This document shows positions 1 through 5,125 of a stretch of 5,503 bases of DNA, in pieces (within the stretch, counting starts at the first letter, position 1; each line of letters starts with the position of its first letter). Below the pieces are notes generated by a model that saw nothing but the letters and a program-made list of their open reading frames with translations, was not told where the DNA came from and made no database searches. A program made the translations under genes and the position numbers. This DNA is from Clostridia bacterium. GTDB lineage: Bacteria; UBA6262; WVXT01. The stretch spans positions 1 to 5,503 of the forward strand of contig DAOVHK010000099.1 of assembly GCA_030671905.1 (NCBI GenBank), in the 5' to 3' direction.

Positions 1-44
1 CCGGCCAGACAATTTTTGTGGATGGTGTCTGGCTTGCGGTTTAA
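1..44 (+). CDS. C-terminal end of a short-chain dehydrogenase/reductase (partial)
   Basis: The third forward frame is open from the window edge and ends with GQTIFVDGVWLAV and TAA at 42-44. This closely resembles the usual C-terminus of classical SDR enzymes (FabG-type 3-oxoacyl-ACP reductases and relatives), where a 'TGQ-hydrophobic-VDGG' stretch closes the Rossmann-fold protein. Only 13 residues are visible, so substrate and subfamily cannot be given. The second glycine of the usual VDGG is valine here. The stop codon lies inside the ribosome binding site of the next gene, which suggests co-transcription with the M48 peptidase. The call rests on one short motif; the two other frames are also open here (one is the in-frame extension of the peptidase), but neither gives a recognisable ending. 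Confidence 0.55.
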   Translation, partial: GQTIFVDGVWLAV

Positions 45-50
45 GGAGGG
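43..50 (+). promoter_or_regulatory. Ribosome binding site deciding the M48 peptidase start
   Basis: AAGGAGGG lies seven bases before the ATG at 58 and is a near-perfect Shine-Dalgarno sequence. It selects the ATG at 58 over the in-frame ATGs at 16 and 22, which would add a hydrophilic stretch ahead of the lipoprotein signal peptide. It overlaps the TAA of the upstream dehydrogenase. Confidence 0.8.
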
Positions 51-57
51 AAATTCG

Positions 58-882
58 ATGAACAAACTCTTGAATATCGTTTTACTGGTATTTTTTGTTT
101 TCCTGGTAGGATGTGCAGCCCATCCGGTTACAGGGAAAAGGGAGATTAAATTAGTCTCTACAAAGCAGGAAGTTGCCCTGGGAAAAGCAACTGCTCAACA
201 GGTGGTAAAGCAGTTTGGCGTTTACGATGACCCGGAACTAGACAAATATATAAACGAGGTGGGACAGAAACTGGCCAATGTTTGCGAGAGGAAAAAGATA
301 ACTTACTATTTTACTGTTCTGGATACTCCGATGGTGAACGCTTTTGCTGCTCCCGGAGGATTCATTTTTGTCACCAGGGGAATCCTTAGGGAAATGGATG
401 ATGAAGCTCAACTGGCAGGAGTGGTGGCACATGAGATTGGACACGTTGTCTGGCGCCATGGGGCAAAACGACTGGAGAAAGCATTTGGTTATTCGGCAAT
501 TATTCTCCTGGGAGAAATACTCACTAAGAAAGATTTGAGCCAGTTGAGGCAATATACCAGCTTCCTTTTTTCTTTAATGCTTCAGGGATATAGCAGGAAG
601 AATGAGTTTGAGGCTGATAATGCTGGAGTCCGTTATTCCCTTGCTGCCGGATACGATCCAAAGGGAATATCTGACTTTTTCGAAAAACTTAAAGCTATGG
701 AAAAGAGACCTCCTACTAAATTTGAAACTCTCTTTCGTTCCCATCCACCTACAGGCGATAGAATCGAAAGGATTCAGCTTTATCTGGAACAGGTTGAGTT
801 TGAGGAAACTGGACTGGTAAGGAATCAGGAAAAGTTTAAGAGGTTGACGCAAAATCTGCCTGCCGAGGAATCTCCCAAGTAA
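58..882 (+). CDS. M48 family zinc metalloprotease, predicted lipoprotein
   Basis: This 274-residue protein is a predicted membrane-anchored zinc endopeptidase, probably facing the periplasm. It begins with a lipoprotein signal: a basic, hydrophobic segment (1-18) followed by a lipobox L-V-G-C with the lipidated cysteine at residue 19. Next comes HPVTGKRE (about 22-29), a close match to the 'NPVTG+RE' motif that typically opens M48 lipoproteins of the LoiP/YcaL/BepA-like group. The catalytic HEIGH is at 125-129 (E126 catalytic, H125 and H129 zinc ligands). The third ligand is E183 in NEFEAD, with D187 completing the M48 ExxxD pattern. SHPPTGDRI near 228-236 is the usual C-terminal family motif. 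No TPR domain follows, so it resembles the short members rather than full BepA. Known relatives degrade or help assemble outer-membrane proteins; the substrate here is unknown. All catalytic residues are present, so it should be active. It follows the dehydrogenase by 13 bases. Confidence 0.93.
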   Translation: MNKLLNIVLLVFFVFLVGCAAHPVTGKREIKLVSTKQEVALGKATAQQVVKQFGVYDDPELDKYINEVGQKLANVCERKKITYYFTVLDTPMVNAFAAPGGFIFVTRGILREMDDEAQLAGVVAHEIGHVVWRHGAKRLEKAFGYSAIILLGEILTKKDLSQLRQYTSFLFSLMLQGYSRKNEFEADNAGVRYSLAAGYDPKGISDFFEKLKAMEKRPPTKFETLFRSHPPTGDRIERIQLYLEQVEFEETGLVRNQEKFKRLTQNLPAEESPK

Positions 883-904
883 TCAAGAGCCCTTCCTTAA
901 ATGG

Positions 905-933
905 TTGAAAAAGATGGGGGAATATGTTAAAAT
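905..933 (+). promoter_or_regulatory. Sigma-70-like promoter
   Basis: TTGAAA (905-910) and TAAAAT (928-933) are separated by exactly 17 bases, the optimal spacing, in an AT-rich gap between the M48 gene and the next reading frame. A start of transcription near 940 would leave a leader of about 25 bases containing the AAAGGAGA ribosome site. This would make the nucleotidyltransferase-like gene and TPM gene a separate transcription unit. No terminator is visible between the M48 stop and this promoter, so read-through is also possible. Sequence match only. Confidence 0.55.
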
Positions 934-965
934 CCTATGAATAATTTAGTGGAAAGGAGACTTTT

Positions 966-1706
966 ATGGATATCCTTGTCAATCTGGAAAAGTTAAATAG
1001 TCATGTTAAGAAAGTTTTGGTGCCTTTTAACCAGGCAATGATTGCATTGCATGGGGATAACCTTAAATCTATCTCCCTTTATGGCAGCGCAGTGGGAGAA
1101 GATTTTATTCCTAAAAAATCGAACGTCAATCTCCTTTTGGTAATGGAAAGAATAGACCCTCCTGACTTGAAGAAGAGCTTGAAACTTATTAACCAGGGAA
1201 GGAAAAAGGGAATTGTCCCTCTCCTTCTTACTGTTGAGCATATAAAGTCTTCTACGGATACATTCCCTATAGAGTTTCTGGAAATGAAGGAGAATTATGT
1301 CCTCATTTATGGGAAAGACACATTGGGTGAACTGGAAGTAAAGGGCCGAAATGTGAGGCTACAATGCGAACAGCAATTAAAGGGGGGATTGATCAGGCTA
1401 TATCAGGTCTATTTAGAGATAGGGATGAGAAAGAAAAGGATACGCTCTCTTTTAATCAATTCCCTTATTTCTCTTATTCCCATTTTCCGAAGCCTGTTGC
1501 GGCTGAAGGGAAAGGCCTTGCCAGTTAAGAAAAGAGATATTATCAGTGGTTTGGAAAGAGAGTTCACTGTTAATGGTGGACTCTTCTTAAAGGTTCTAGA
1601 GATGAAAGAGGGTAAAAAGGTAAAAGATAACTTAGAAAAACTTTTCGGTGACTACTTAGAAGAGGTTGAGAAGCTATGCATAATCTGTGACAGGATGGAA
1701 GTGTAA
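966..1706 (+). CDS. Nucleotidyltransferase-fold protein with degenerate catalytic motif
   Basis: A 246-residue protein, probably cytoplasmic, with no signal peptide. Residues about 20-115 look like a polymerase-beta/MNT-type nucleotidyltransferase domain: LYGSAVGEDF at 38-47 supplies the G40-S41 signature, and a hydrophobic strand follows at 54-59. In active enzymes that strand carries an Asp-x-Asp metal-binding pair after the serine. Here the corresponding residues are N53 and N55 (S-N-V-N-L), so metal-dependent nucleotidyl transfer is unlikely unless other residues compensate. PIEFLEMKE at 101-109 and the helical C-terminal half (about 130-246, rich in Lys, Arg and Leu) fit a conserved family annotated only as nucleotidyltransferase-domain proteins. 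The start has a strong AAAGGAGA site five bases upstream and a likely promoter. Its stop TAA overlaps the ATG of the TPM gene by one base, implying translational coupling and a shared function. A binding or regulatory role is my inference. Confidence 0.7.
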   Translation: MDILVNLEKLNSHVKKVLVPFNQAMIALHGDNLKSISLYGSAVGEDFIPKKSNVNLLLVMERIDPPDLKKSLKLINQGRKKGIVPLLLTVEHIKSSTDTFPIEFLEMKENYVLIYGKDTLGELEVKGRNVRLQCEQQLKGGLIRLYQVYLEIGMRKKRIRSLLINSLISLIPIFRSLLRLKGKALPVKKRDIISGLEREFTVNGGLFLKVLEMKEGKKVKDNLEKLFGDYLEEVEKLCIICDRMEV

Positions 1707-2461
1707 TGAGAAAAATTAAGATACTGCCGGTAATATTAGTCACACTATTTCTTCTACAGGCTCCTTCTTTGGGGAAGGAGGCTTCCTTTCCCAAGCTGGT
1801 GGGATACGTTAATGACTTTGCTCACATTCTCTCATCCAGCGATGTAGCCCGGTTGACAAATCTTGTTACTGAACTGGAAAGAAAGACGACTTCTGAAATT
1901 GCTATAGTGACCCTGGAGAGTATACCGGAAGGAGATATAGAAAGTTATGCGGTAGACCTCTTTGAGGCGTGGGGGATTGGGAAGAAGGGTGAGGATAATG
2001 GTCTATTAATCCTTGTTAGTATTGGTGAACGACTGATTAGAATAGAAGTGGGTTATGGATTAGAGGGTATCATTACTGATGGTATGGCTGGAGAGGTTAT
2101 TCGTCAGAAGATTGCTCCCAGTTTCGGGAAAGGAGAGTTCGGTGAAGGGCTTTTTAATGGTACGGCTACTCTTGCCAATTTAATTGCCCGGGAAAAGGAA
2201 GTGGAATTACTTGCCCTAAGTTCTCTCCCTCAAGAGAATTATGAGGTGGCTGTTGCCGGGAAGTCTCGGCGCAGGGGAGCTCTGGGGAATCTATTATACT
2301 TATTCTTAATTATCTTCTTTATGGGGGGCAGGCTCTTCCTCTTGCCGTTCTTTTTCATGGGAGGTGGCTTCTGGGGTAGAGGAGGAGGAGGGTTTGGAGG
2401 AGGATTTGGAGGATTTGGCGGAGGACTCTCTGGCGGCGGAGGTGCCACAGGGAGATGGTGA
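1706..2461 (+). CDS. TPM domain membrane protein (YgcG family)
   Basis: This 251-residue protein has an N-terminal signal sequence (about 1-23), a TPM domain (about 33-160), a C-terminal membrane segment (about 195-217) and a glycine-rich tail (219-247) ending in GATGRW. Family hallmarks are YVNDFAHILS at 34-43, WGIGKKGEDNGLLILVS at 89-105 and RIEVGYGLEGIITD at 112-125. The TPM fold is known from plant thylakoid protein TLP18.3/PSB27-type factors and bacterial YgcG-like proteins, some with reported phosphatase activity; its substrate in bacteria is mostly unknown. The topology predicts a periplasmic domain anchored at its C-terminus. The start codon overlaps the previous stop (TAATG), and only a weak AGGA-like site precedes it, so translation probably depends on ribosomes finishing the upstream gene. 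TPM genes commonly neighbour lemA, which here lies 277 bases downstream beyond a repeat element. Confidence 0.9.
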   Translation: MRKIKILPVILVTLFLLQAPSLGKEASFPKLVGYVNDFAHILSSSDVARLTNLVTELERKTTSEIAIVTLESIPEGDIESYAVDLFEAWGIGKKGEDNGLLILVSIGERLIRIEVGYGLEGIITDGMAGEVIRQKIAPSFGKGEFGEGLFNGTATLANLIAREKEVELLALSSLPQENYEVAVAGKSRRRGALGNLLYLFLIIFFMGGRLFLLPFFFMGGGFWGRGGGGFGGGFGGFGGGLSGGGGATGRW

Positions 2462-2485
2462 TAAGTAAGAAAAGTTTATTTTTCG

Positions 2486-2623
2486 AGCGGCGAGGAATTT
2501 TTTACCGCTGGGAAACTTCGGCTTCTGCAGGGTGCAGAATTAAACTCGCCCCGATAAATCAGGGCTCAAACAAAATTCTGCTGGGAAGAATTATTGTCAG
2601 CCTTGTTTCCTCGCTAAAATTCC
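2486..2623 (+). repeat. Nested imperfect palindromic intergenic element
   Basis: This stretch between the TPM and lemA genes holds no credible reading frame but many nested inverted pairs. GCGAGGAA (2490-2497) pairs with TTCCTCGC (2607-2614). Alternatively, GGAATTTT (2494-2501) pairs with AAAATTCC (2616-2623) and GGAAAC (2511-2516) with GTTTCC (2605-2610). Inside these, GGCT (2520-2523) pairs with AGCC (2599-2602), GCAGAATT (2534-2541) with AATTCTGC (2574-2581), and GCCC (2548-2551) with GGGC (2562-2565). Each arm can also fold on itself: CTGCA/TGCAG at 2525-2537 and AATTCT/AGAATT at 2574-2592. The order is that of one long hairpin or cruciform. It could be a MITE-like palindromic repeat or a structured RNA in the lemA leader. 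I cannot place it in a known family, and strand is arbitrary. Confidence 0.6.
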
Positions 2624-2633
2624 AATGCTCTTC

Positions 2634-2689
2634 AAAATCAACTTTTCTTTAAAGAGGGGACAGAAAAAGAATAGGGAAGAGTTGATTTT
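2634..2689 (+). repeat. Long-stem hairpin with GGGGACAG loop, REP-like
   Basis: AAAATCAACT (2634-2643) is perfectly complementary to AGTTGATTTT (2680-2689). Pairing continues inwards to 2651/2672 with three G-U pairs, giving an 18-bp stem around a 20-base purine-rich loop. The loop contains GGGGACAG at 2656-2663, and the same octamer occurs in reverse orientation at 5093-5100. T-richness on the 3' side means it might slow or end transcription from the TPM gene, but the stem is AT-rich and the T-run is part of it. A REP-like or MITE-derived repeat is more likely than a classical terminator. Confidence 0.55.
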
Positions 2690-2725
2690 TCGATTAGTGA
2701 GGGAAAACACTTACTGATTCACAAA

Positions 2726-2731
2726 AGGAGG
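2726..2731 (+). promoter_or_regulatory. Ribosome binding site of lemA
   Basis: AGGAGG lies seven bases before the second of two consecutive in-frame ATG codons (2736 and 2739) and four before the first. The spacing favours 2739, though the difference is a single methionine. Confidence 0.7.
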
Positions 2732-2738
2732 ATGAATG

Positions 2739-3305
2739 ATGAAAAAGGCATGGATTTTTCTGATTATTTTTGTTTTTTTAATTTTTGTGGGGGTTGCTTG
2801 GTACATTTCTGGCCTTAATCGCGTAGTGAGAATGGATGAAGAGGCGAATGAGGCTTGGGCTCAGATTGATACACAGCTCAAGAGGAGAAGCGAATTAATT
2901 CCCAACATGGTGGCTACAGCTAAAGGATATATGAAACATGAAAGAAAAGTATTTACTCACATAGCCGATGCGCGCGCAGCACTTGCTGGAGCAAAAACAA
3001 TTCCGGCAAAGATTAAGGCAGCCGCAAAATTGGACAGTGCTTTAGGCCGTCTTCTGGTAATAGTTGAGCGGTATCCTGATTTGAAAGCCAATCAGACCTT
3101 CATCAGGCTAATGGACGAACTTGCGGGGACTGAAAATAGAATTGCTGTGGCCAGGGTGAGGTATAATCGAGCGGTCAAGGGGTTTAATGCCCATATTAGA
3201 GAAGTCTTTGGGCGCTTCTTTGCTAAAAAAAGAGACCTGGATGAGCAGCGAACTTATTTCGAAGTTGGAGAGGAAGAAGCTGAAGCCCCCCGGGTTGAAT
3301 TTTAG
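2739..3305 (+). CDS. lemA: LemA family protein
   Basis: A 188-residue inner-membrane protein with one N-terminal transmembrane helix (about 5-24) and a helical bundle. Diagnostic LemA segments are all present: EAWAQIDTQLKRRSELIPN at 38-56, GYMKHE at 63-68, LGRLLVIVERYPDLKAN at 102-118, and GTENRIAVARVRYNRAVKGFN at 130-150. It ends in the usual acidic stretch and P-R-V-E-F. Length is normal for the family. The biochemical role of LemA proteins is unsettled; they recur beside TPM, M48/HtpX and Gly-rich membrane proteins, which suggests envelope maintenance. Here TPM and M48 genes lie upstream on the same strand, although the palindromic element separates them from lemA. I saw no convincing promoter in the preceding 275 bases, so transcription may come from within the repeat or by read-through. 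An alternative start is ATG 2736. Confidence 0.93.
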   Translation: MKKAWIFLIIFVFLIFVGVAWYISGLNRVVRMDEEANEAWAQIDTQLKRRSELIPNMVATAKGYMKHERKVFTHIADARAALAGAKTIPAKIKAAAKLDSALGRLLVIVERYPDLKANQTFIRLMDELAGTENRIAVARVRYNRAVKGFNAHIREVFGRFFAKKRDLDEQRTYFEVGEEEAEAPRVEF

Positions 3306-3343
3306 CTTGACTGCTTCCCAGAATCGAACTAACGGGAGGGAAA

Positions 3344-4255
3344 ATGGGGAAATTAAAGAACGAATTCTCCTGGTCAAATTCGAGAAATAGTGTTTTCAGG
3401 GAATGCCACAGAAAATACTATTACAGTTATTATGGACACTGGGGCGGTTGGGAGTTTGATGCTCCTGACGAAGTCAGGCAGATGTACATTCTGGGAAAAC
3501 TGAAGAACAGATTTATGTGGGCAGGGGGAGTAGTTCATGACTCTGTCAAGAATGTTCTGGAGGAGACGAAGTCTGGCAGAGTGCCACTGATGAATCGCCT
3601 CATCAATTTAACCAGGGAAGAGATGCGGCACGATTTCGAATCCTCAAAGAACAAAATGTACTGGCAAGACCCTAAAAGCTGTGCCTTATTTGAGCACGAA
3701 TATGATGCAGAAGTGAAAGATGAGAAATGGAAAGACCTCTGGAAGCACGTAGAGACATGCATTCAGAATTTTTATAGTTCAGATATTTTTGATATGGTTA
3801 AGAATATCGATTTTTCACTCTGGTTGCCCATAGAGGCGTTTCAGTCTTTCCTCTTCGAAGATACCAAAATCAATGTCAAGTTAGATTTTGCTTACAGAGA
3901 TAGAAATGGCAGTATTATCATAGTAGACTGGAAAACCGGTAAATCTGAACGTGCCGGAAGCGACATTCAACTTGGTTGTTACGCTTTATTTGCAATTGAC
4001 CACTGGAATGTGGATTCGGAAAAAGTTAAAACGATTGAGTACAATTTGTACCATAAGAGGGGTATTACAAACAAGTTGGATGCCGGGGACATAGAAGAGA
4101 TTAAGGGATATATGGGAAAGAGTATCAGGGAAATGAAGTCATTACTGGTAGACCCTGTTCAGAATATAGCTTCCCAAGATGATTTTGCCAAGATACTCAA
4201 CCGGGAAATCTGTAGCTCCTGTAATTTCAAGAGAATTTGCCTGAATGGAGTTTAA
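3344..4255 (+). CDS. PD-(D/E)XK nuclease, Cas4/RecB-like, with four-cysteine signature
   Basis: A 303-residue protein of the PD-(D/E)XK nuclease superfamily, PDDEXK_1/Cas4/AddB-like branch. The N-terminus FSWSNSRNSVFRECHRKYYY (8-27) matches the family's opening 'S-x-S-x-x-x-F-x-x-C-P-x-x-Y/F' motif. H65 in GGVVHDSV fits the conserved histidine. D181 in KLDFAY and D195-W-K197 in the IIIVDWKTGK strand form the metal-binding and catalytic core. Q209 and Y213 in IQLGCY fit the QxxxY motif. C21 plus C290, C293 and C299 near the C-terminus (C-x2-C-x5-C) match the spacing of the 4Fe-4S cluster in Cas4 and AddB. Known relatives are DNA exonucleases in recombination or CRISPR adaptation. No cas genes or array are visible here. 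It starts 38 bases after lemA with GGGAGGG close to the ATG (three-base gap). Catalytic residues look complete; the biological substrate is unknown. Confidence 0.85.
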   Translation: MGKLKNEFSWSNSRNSVFRECHRKYYYSYYGHWGGWEFDAPDEVRQMYILGKLKNRFMWAGGVVHDSVKNVLEETKSGRVPLMNRLINLTREEMRHDFESSKNKMYWQDPKSCALFEHEYDAEVKDEKWKDLWKHVETCIQNFYSSDIFDMVKNIDFSLWLPIEAFQSFLFEDTKINVKLDFAYRDRNGSIIIVDWKTGKSERAGSDIQLGCYALFAIDHWNVDSEKVKTIEYNLYHKRGITNKLDAGDIEEIKGYMGKSIREMKSLLVDPVQNIASQDDFAKILNREICSSCNFKRICLNGV

Positions 4256-4283
4256 ATAGGAAATATTAAAGGTGAAGAATAAA

Positions 4284-4640
4284 ATGAGTTTTTTGAAGAT
4301 TGTGGAGGAAATTGTAGTCAAGGACCCTCGCTATAAAGTGGAGGCTTACGATTTTGTTATGGGAGCTTTAAATTACACGCAAAGTAAATTTGATAAGCCG
4401 AGACATGTTAGTGGTCAAAGACTCCTTGAGGGCATTAAGGAATATGGTCTGGAATGTTTTGGGCTGATGGCTCGCACGGTTTTTGAGAATTGGGGAGTAA
4501 AAAGGACGGAAGATTTTGGTAATATAGTTTTCAATATGGTGGATACTGGACTTTTGGCTAAGACAGAGGACGATAGTATTGAGGATTTCAAGCACGGGTA
4601 CGATTTCAAGGAAGCCTTTGATAAAGGTTATAAATATTGA
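4284..4640 (+). CDS. Minf_1886 family protein (conserved, function unknown)
   Basis: A 118-residue soluble protein that matches the conserved Minf_1886 family, originally described from Planctomycetes and Verrucomicrobia. Recognisable blocks are DPRY at 14-17, AYDFVMGALNYT at 21-32, RHVSGQ at 40-45, ECFGLMARTVFENWGV at 57-72, RTEDFGNIVFNMV at 74-86 and the acidic-aromatic DFKHGYDF at 101-108. No enzyme function is established and I see no signal peptide or membrane segment. I chose ATG 4284, which has AAGGTG about nine bases upstream, over the in-frame GTG at 4272, which would add four residues with poorer ribosome-site spacing. It begins 28 bases after the nuclease gene, so the two are probably co-transcribed. 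Its presence is the main hint to a PVC-type host. Confidence 0.87.
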   Translation: MSFLKIVEEIVVKDPRYKVEAYDFVMGALNYTQSKFDKPRHVSGQRLLEGIKEYGLECFGLMARTVFENWGVKRTEDFGNIVFNMVDTGLLAKTEDDSIEDFKHGYDFKEAFDKGYKY

Positions 4641-4657
4641 TATATGAGAAAGGAGTA

Positions 4658-4675
4658 GCGAAGCGTAAGCTTCGC
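4658..4675 (+). other. GNRA-capped hairpin between Minf_1886 and DUF3467 genes
   Basis: GCGAAGC (4658-4664) and GCTTCGC (4669-4675) form a perfect seven-pair stem closed by GTAA, a GNRA-type tetraloop. No T-run follows, so it is not a typical terminator. It sits 18 bases after the upstream stop codon and 92 bases before the DUF3467 start, just after an AAAGGAG sequence that precedes no suitable start. It may stabilise an mRNA end, act as a processing site, or be a remnant of a repeat. Confidence 0.5.
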
Positions 4676-4752
4676 GTCAGATTATAAAGATGACTGAGCC
4701 GAAGAAATATCAGAAAGGTCGCCACGTTTATACTAAGTGGGGAAGACAAAGC

Positions 4753-4760
4753 AAGGAGGT
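4753..4760 (+). promoter_or_regulatory. Ribosome binding site deciding the DUF3467 start
   Basis: AAGGAGGT, a perfect anti-16S match, lies seven bases before ATG 4768. The longer in-frame start at 4690 has no ribosome site, so 4768 is preferred. Confidence 0.85.
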
Positions 4761-4767
4761 TAAAGTT

Positions 4768-5061
4768 ATGCCCGACCAACAGGAAAAACAGGTGCAAATT
4801 CGAATCCAATTGGATGATGTTATGGCTCAGGGGACATATGCCAATTTGGCTTTTATAAGGCATAGTGAGACTGAGTTTACAATGGATTTCATTTACGTTC
4901 AGCCCCAGGAGCCGAAAGCGAAAGTGAGGGCGAGAATAATCTCAAGTCCTGGCCATACCAAGAGATTACTCCTTGCCCTACAAGAGAATATTAAAAGGTA
5001 TGAAGAGAAATTCGGAGAGATAAAAGCAGCGGGTGATCCGGATAAAAAAATAGGCTTCTAA
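4768..5061 (+). CDS. DUF3467 domain protein
   Basis: A 97-residue soluble protein that is essentially one DUF3467 domain. Conserved blocks are VQIRIQLDD at 9-17, QGTYANLA at 21-28, HSETEFTMDFIYVQP at 32-46, and ARIISSPGHTKRLLLALQEN at 55-74, followed by the amphipathic IKRYEEKFGEI. Function is unknown; the family is widespread and small, without catalytic motifs I can identify. The pattern of beta strands and one C-terminal helix suggests a binding or structural role (inference). It follows the Minf_1886 gene by 127 bases containing a small hairpin, so it is plausibly in the same operon but may be separately translated. The 78 bases from 4690 to 4767 are open in frame (26 codons) but lack a ribosome site and family resemblance. 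Confidence 0.9.
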   Translation: MPDQQEKQVQIRIQLDDVMAQGTYANLAFIRHSETEFTMDFIYVQPQEPKAKVRARIISSPGHTKRLLLALQENIKRYEEKFGEIKAAGDPDKKIGF

Positions 5062-5106
5062 AAAGAGGAACGGACTTTTTCAAAAAAGCAGCCTGTCCCC
5101 TTTTTT
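5061..5106 (+). terminator. Imperfect stem with T-run: possible terminator or REP-like repeat
   Basis: Immediately after the DUF3467 stop, AAAAGAGG (5061-5068) and GGAC (5072-5075) can pair with GTCC (5095-5098) and CCTTTTTT (5099-5106), with a three-base bulge at 5069-5071. A six-T run (5101-5106) ends the structure, so it could terminate the lemA-to-DUF3467 transcript. On the minus strand the right half (5081-5106) contains GGGGACAGGCTGC flanked by A and T runs, resembling REP-like repeats that I recall beside REP-associated transposases in several uncultured lineages. The two readings are compatible; neither is proven. Confidence 0.5.
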
Positions 5107-5125
5107 ACATGGAAAGGAGATAGAA

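Noticed and set aside
4..33. Perfect inverted repeat GCCAGACA/TGTCTGGC upstream of the M48 gene
   Set aside because: It lies within the codons of the dehydrogenase C-terminus and has no following T-run, so it is most simply a coding coincidence.
16..57. Longer N-terminus for the M48 peptidase from ATG 16 or 22
   Set aside because: It would place a charged stretch before the lipoprotein signal peptide and ignore the strong AAGGAGGG site positioned for ATG 58.
238..552. Minus-strand open frame inside the M48 gene
   Set aside because: The + strand frame encodes a complete catalytic site here; the antisense product has no recognisable motif or ribosome site.
2239..2448. Minus-strand proline-rich open frame
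   Set aside because: It is the complement of the glycine-rich TPM tail, where GGN codons read as CC-rich proline codons on the other strand.
2455..2652. Open frame of 65 codons in the TPM-lemA gap
   Set aside because: It starts inside the TPM tail, has no ribosome site, shows no family resemblance and runs through the palindromic element.
3344..4255. Reading the nuclease as part of a CRISPR-Cas system
   Set aside because: No repeat-spacer array and no cas1, cas2 or effector gene is present anywhere in the window; Cas4-like domains are also common outside CRISPR.
4272..4283. GTG start for the Minf_1886 protein
   Set aside because: ATG 4284 has a better ribosome site, and the extra four residues are not part of the conserved family N-terminus.
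4690..4767. Upstream in-frame start for the DUF3467 protein
   Set aside because: No Shine-Dalgarno precedes it, while AAGGAGGT is ideally placed for ATG 4768 and the family domain begins just after that start.
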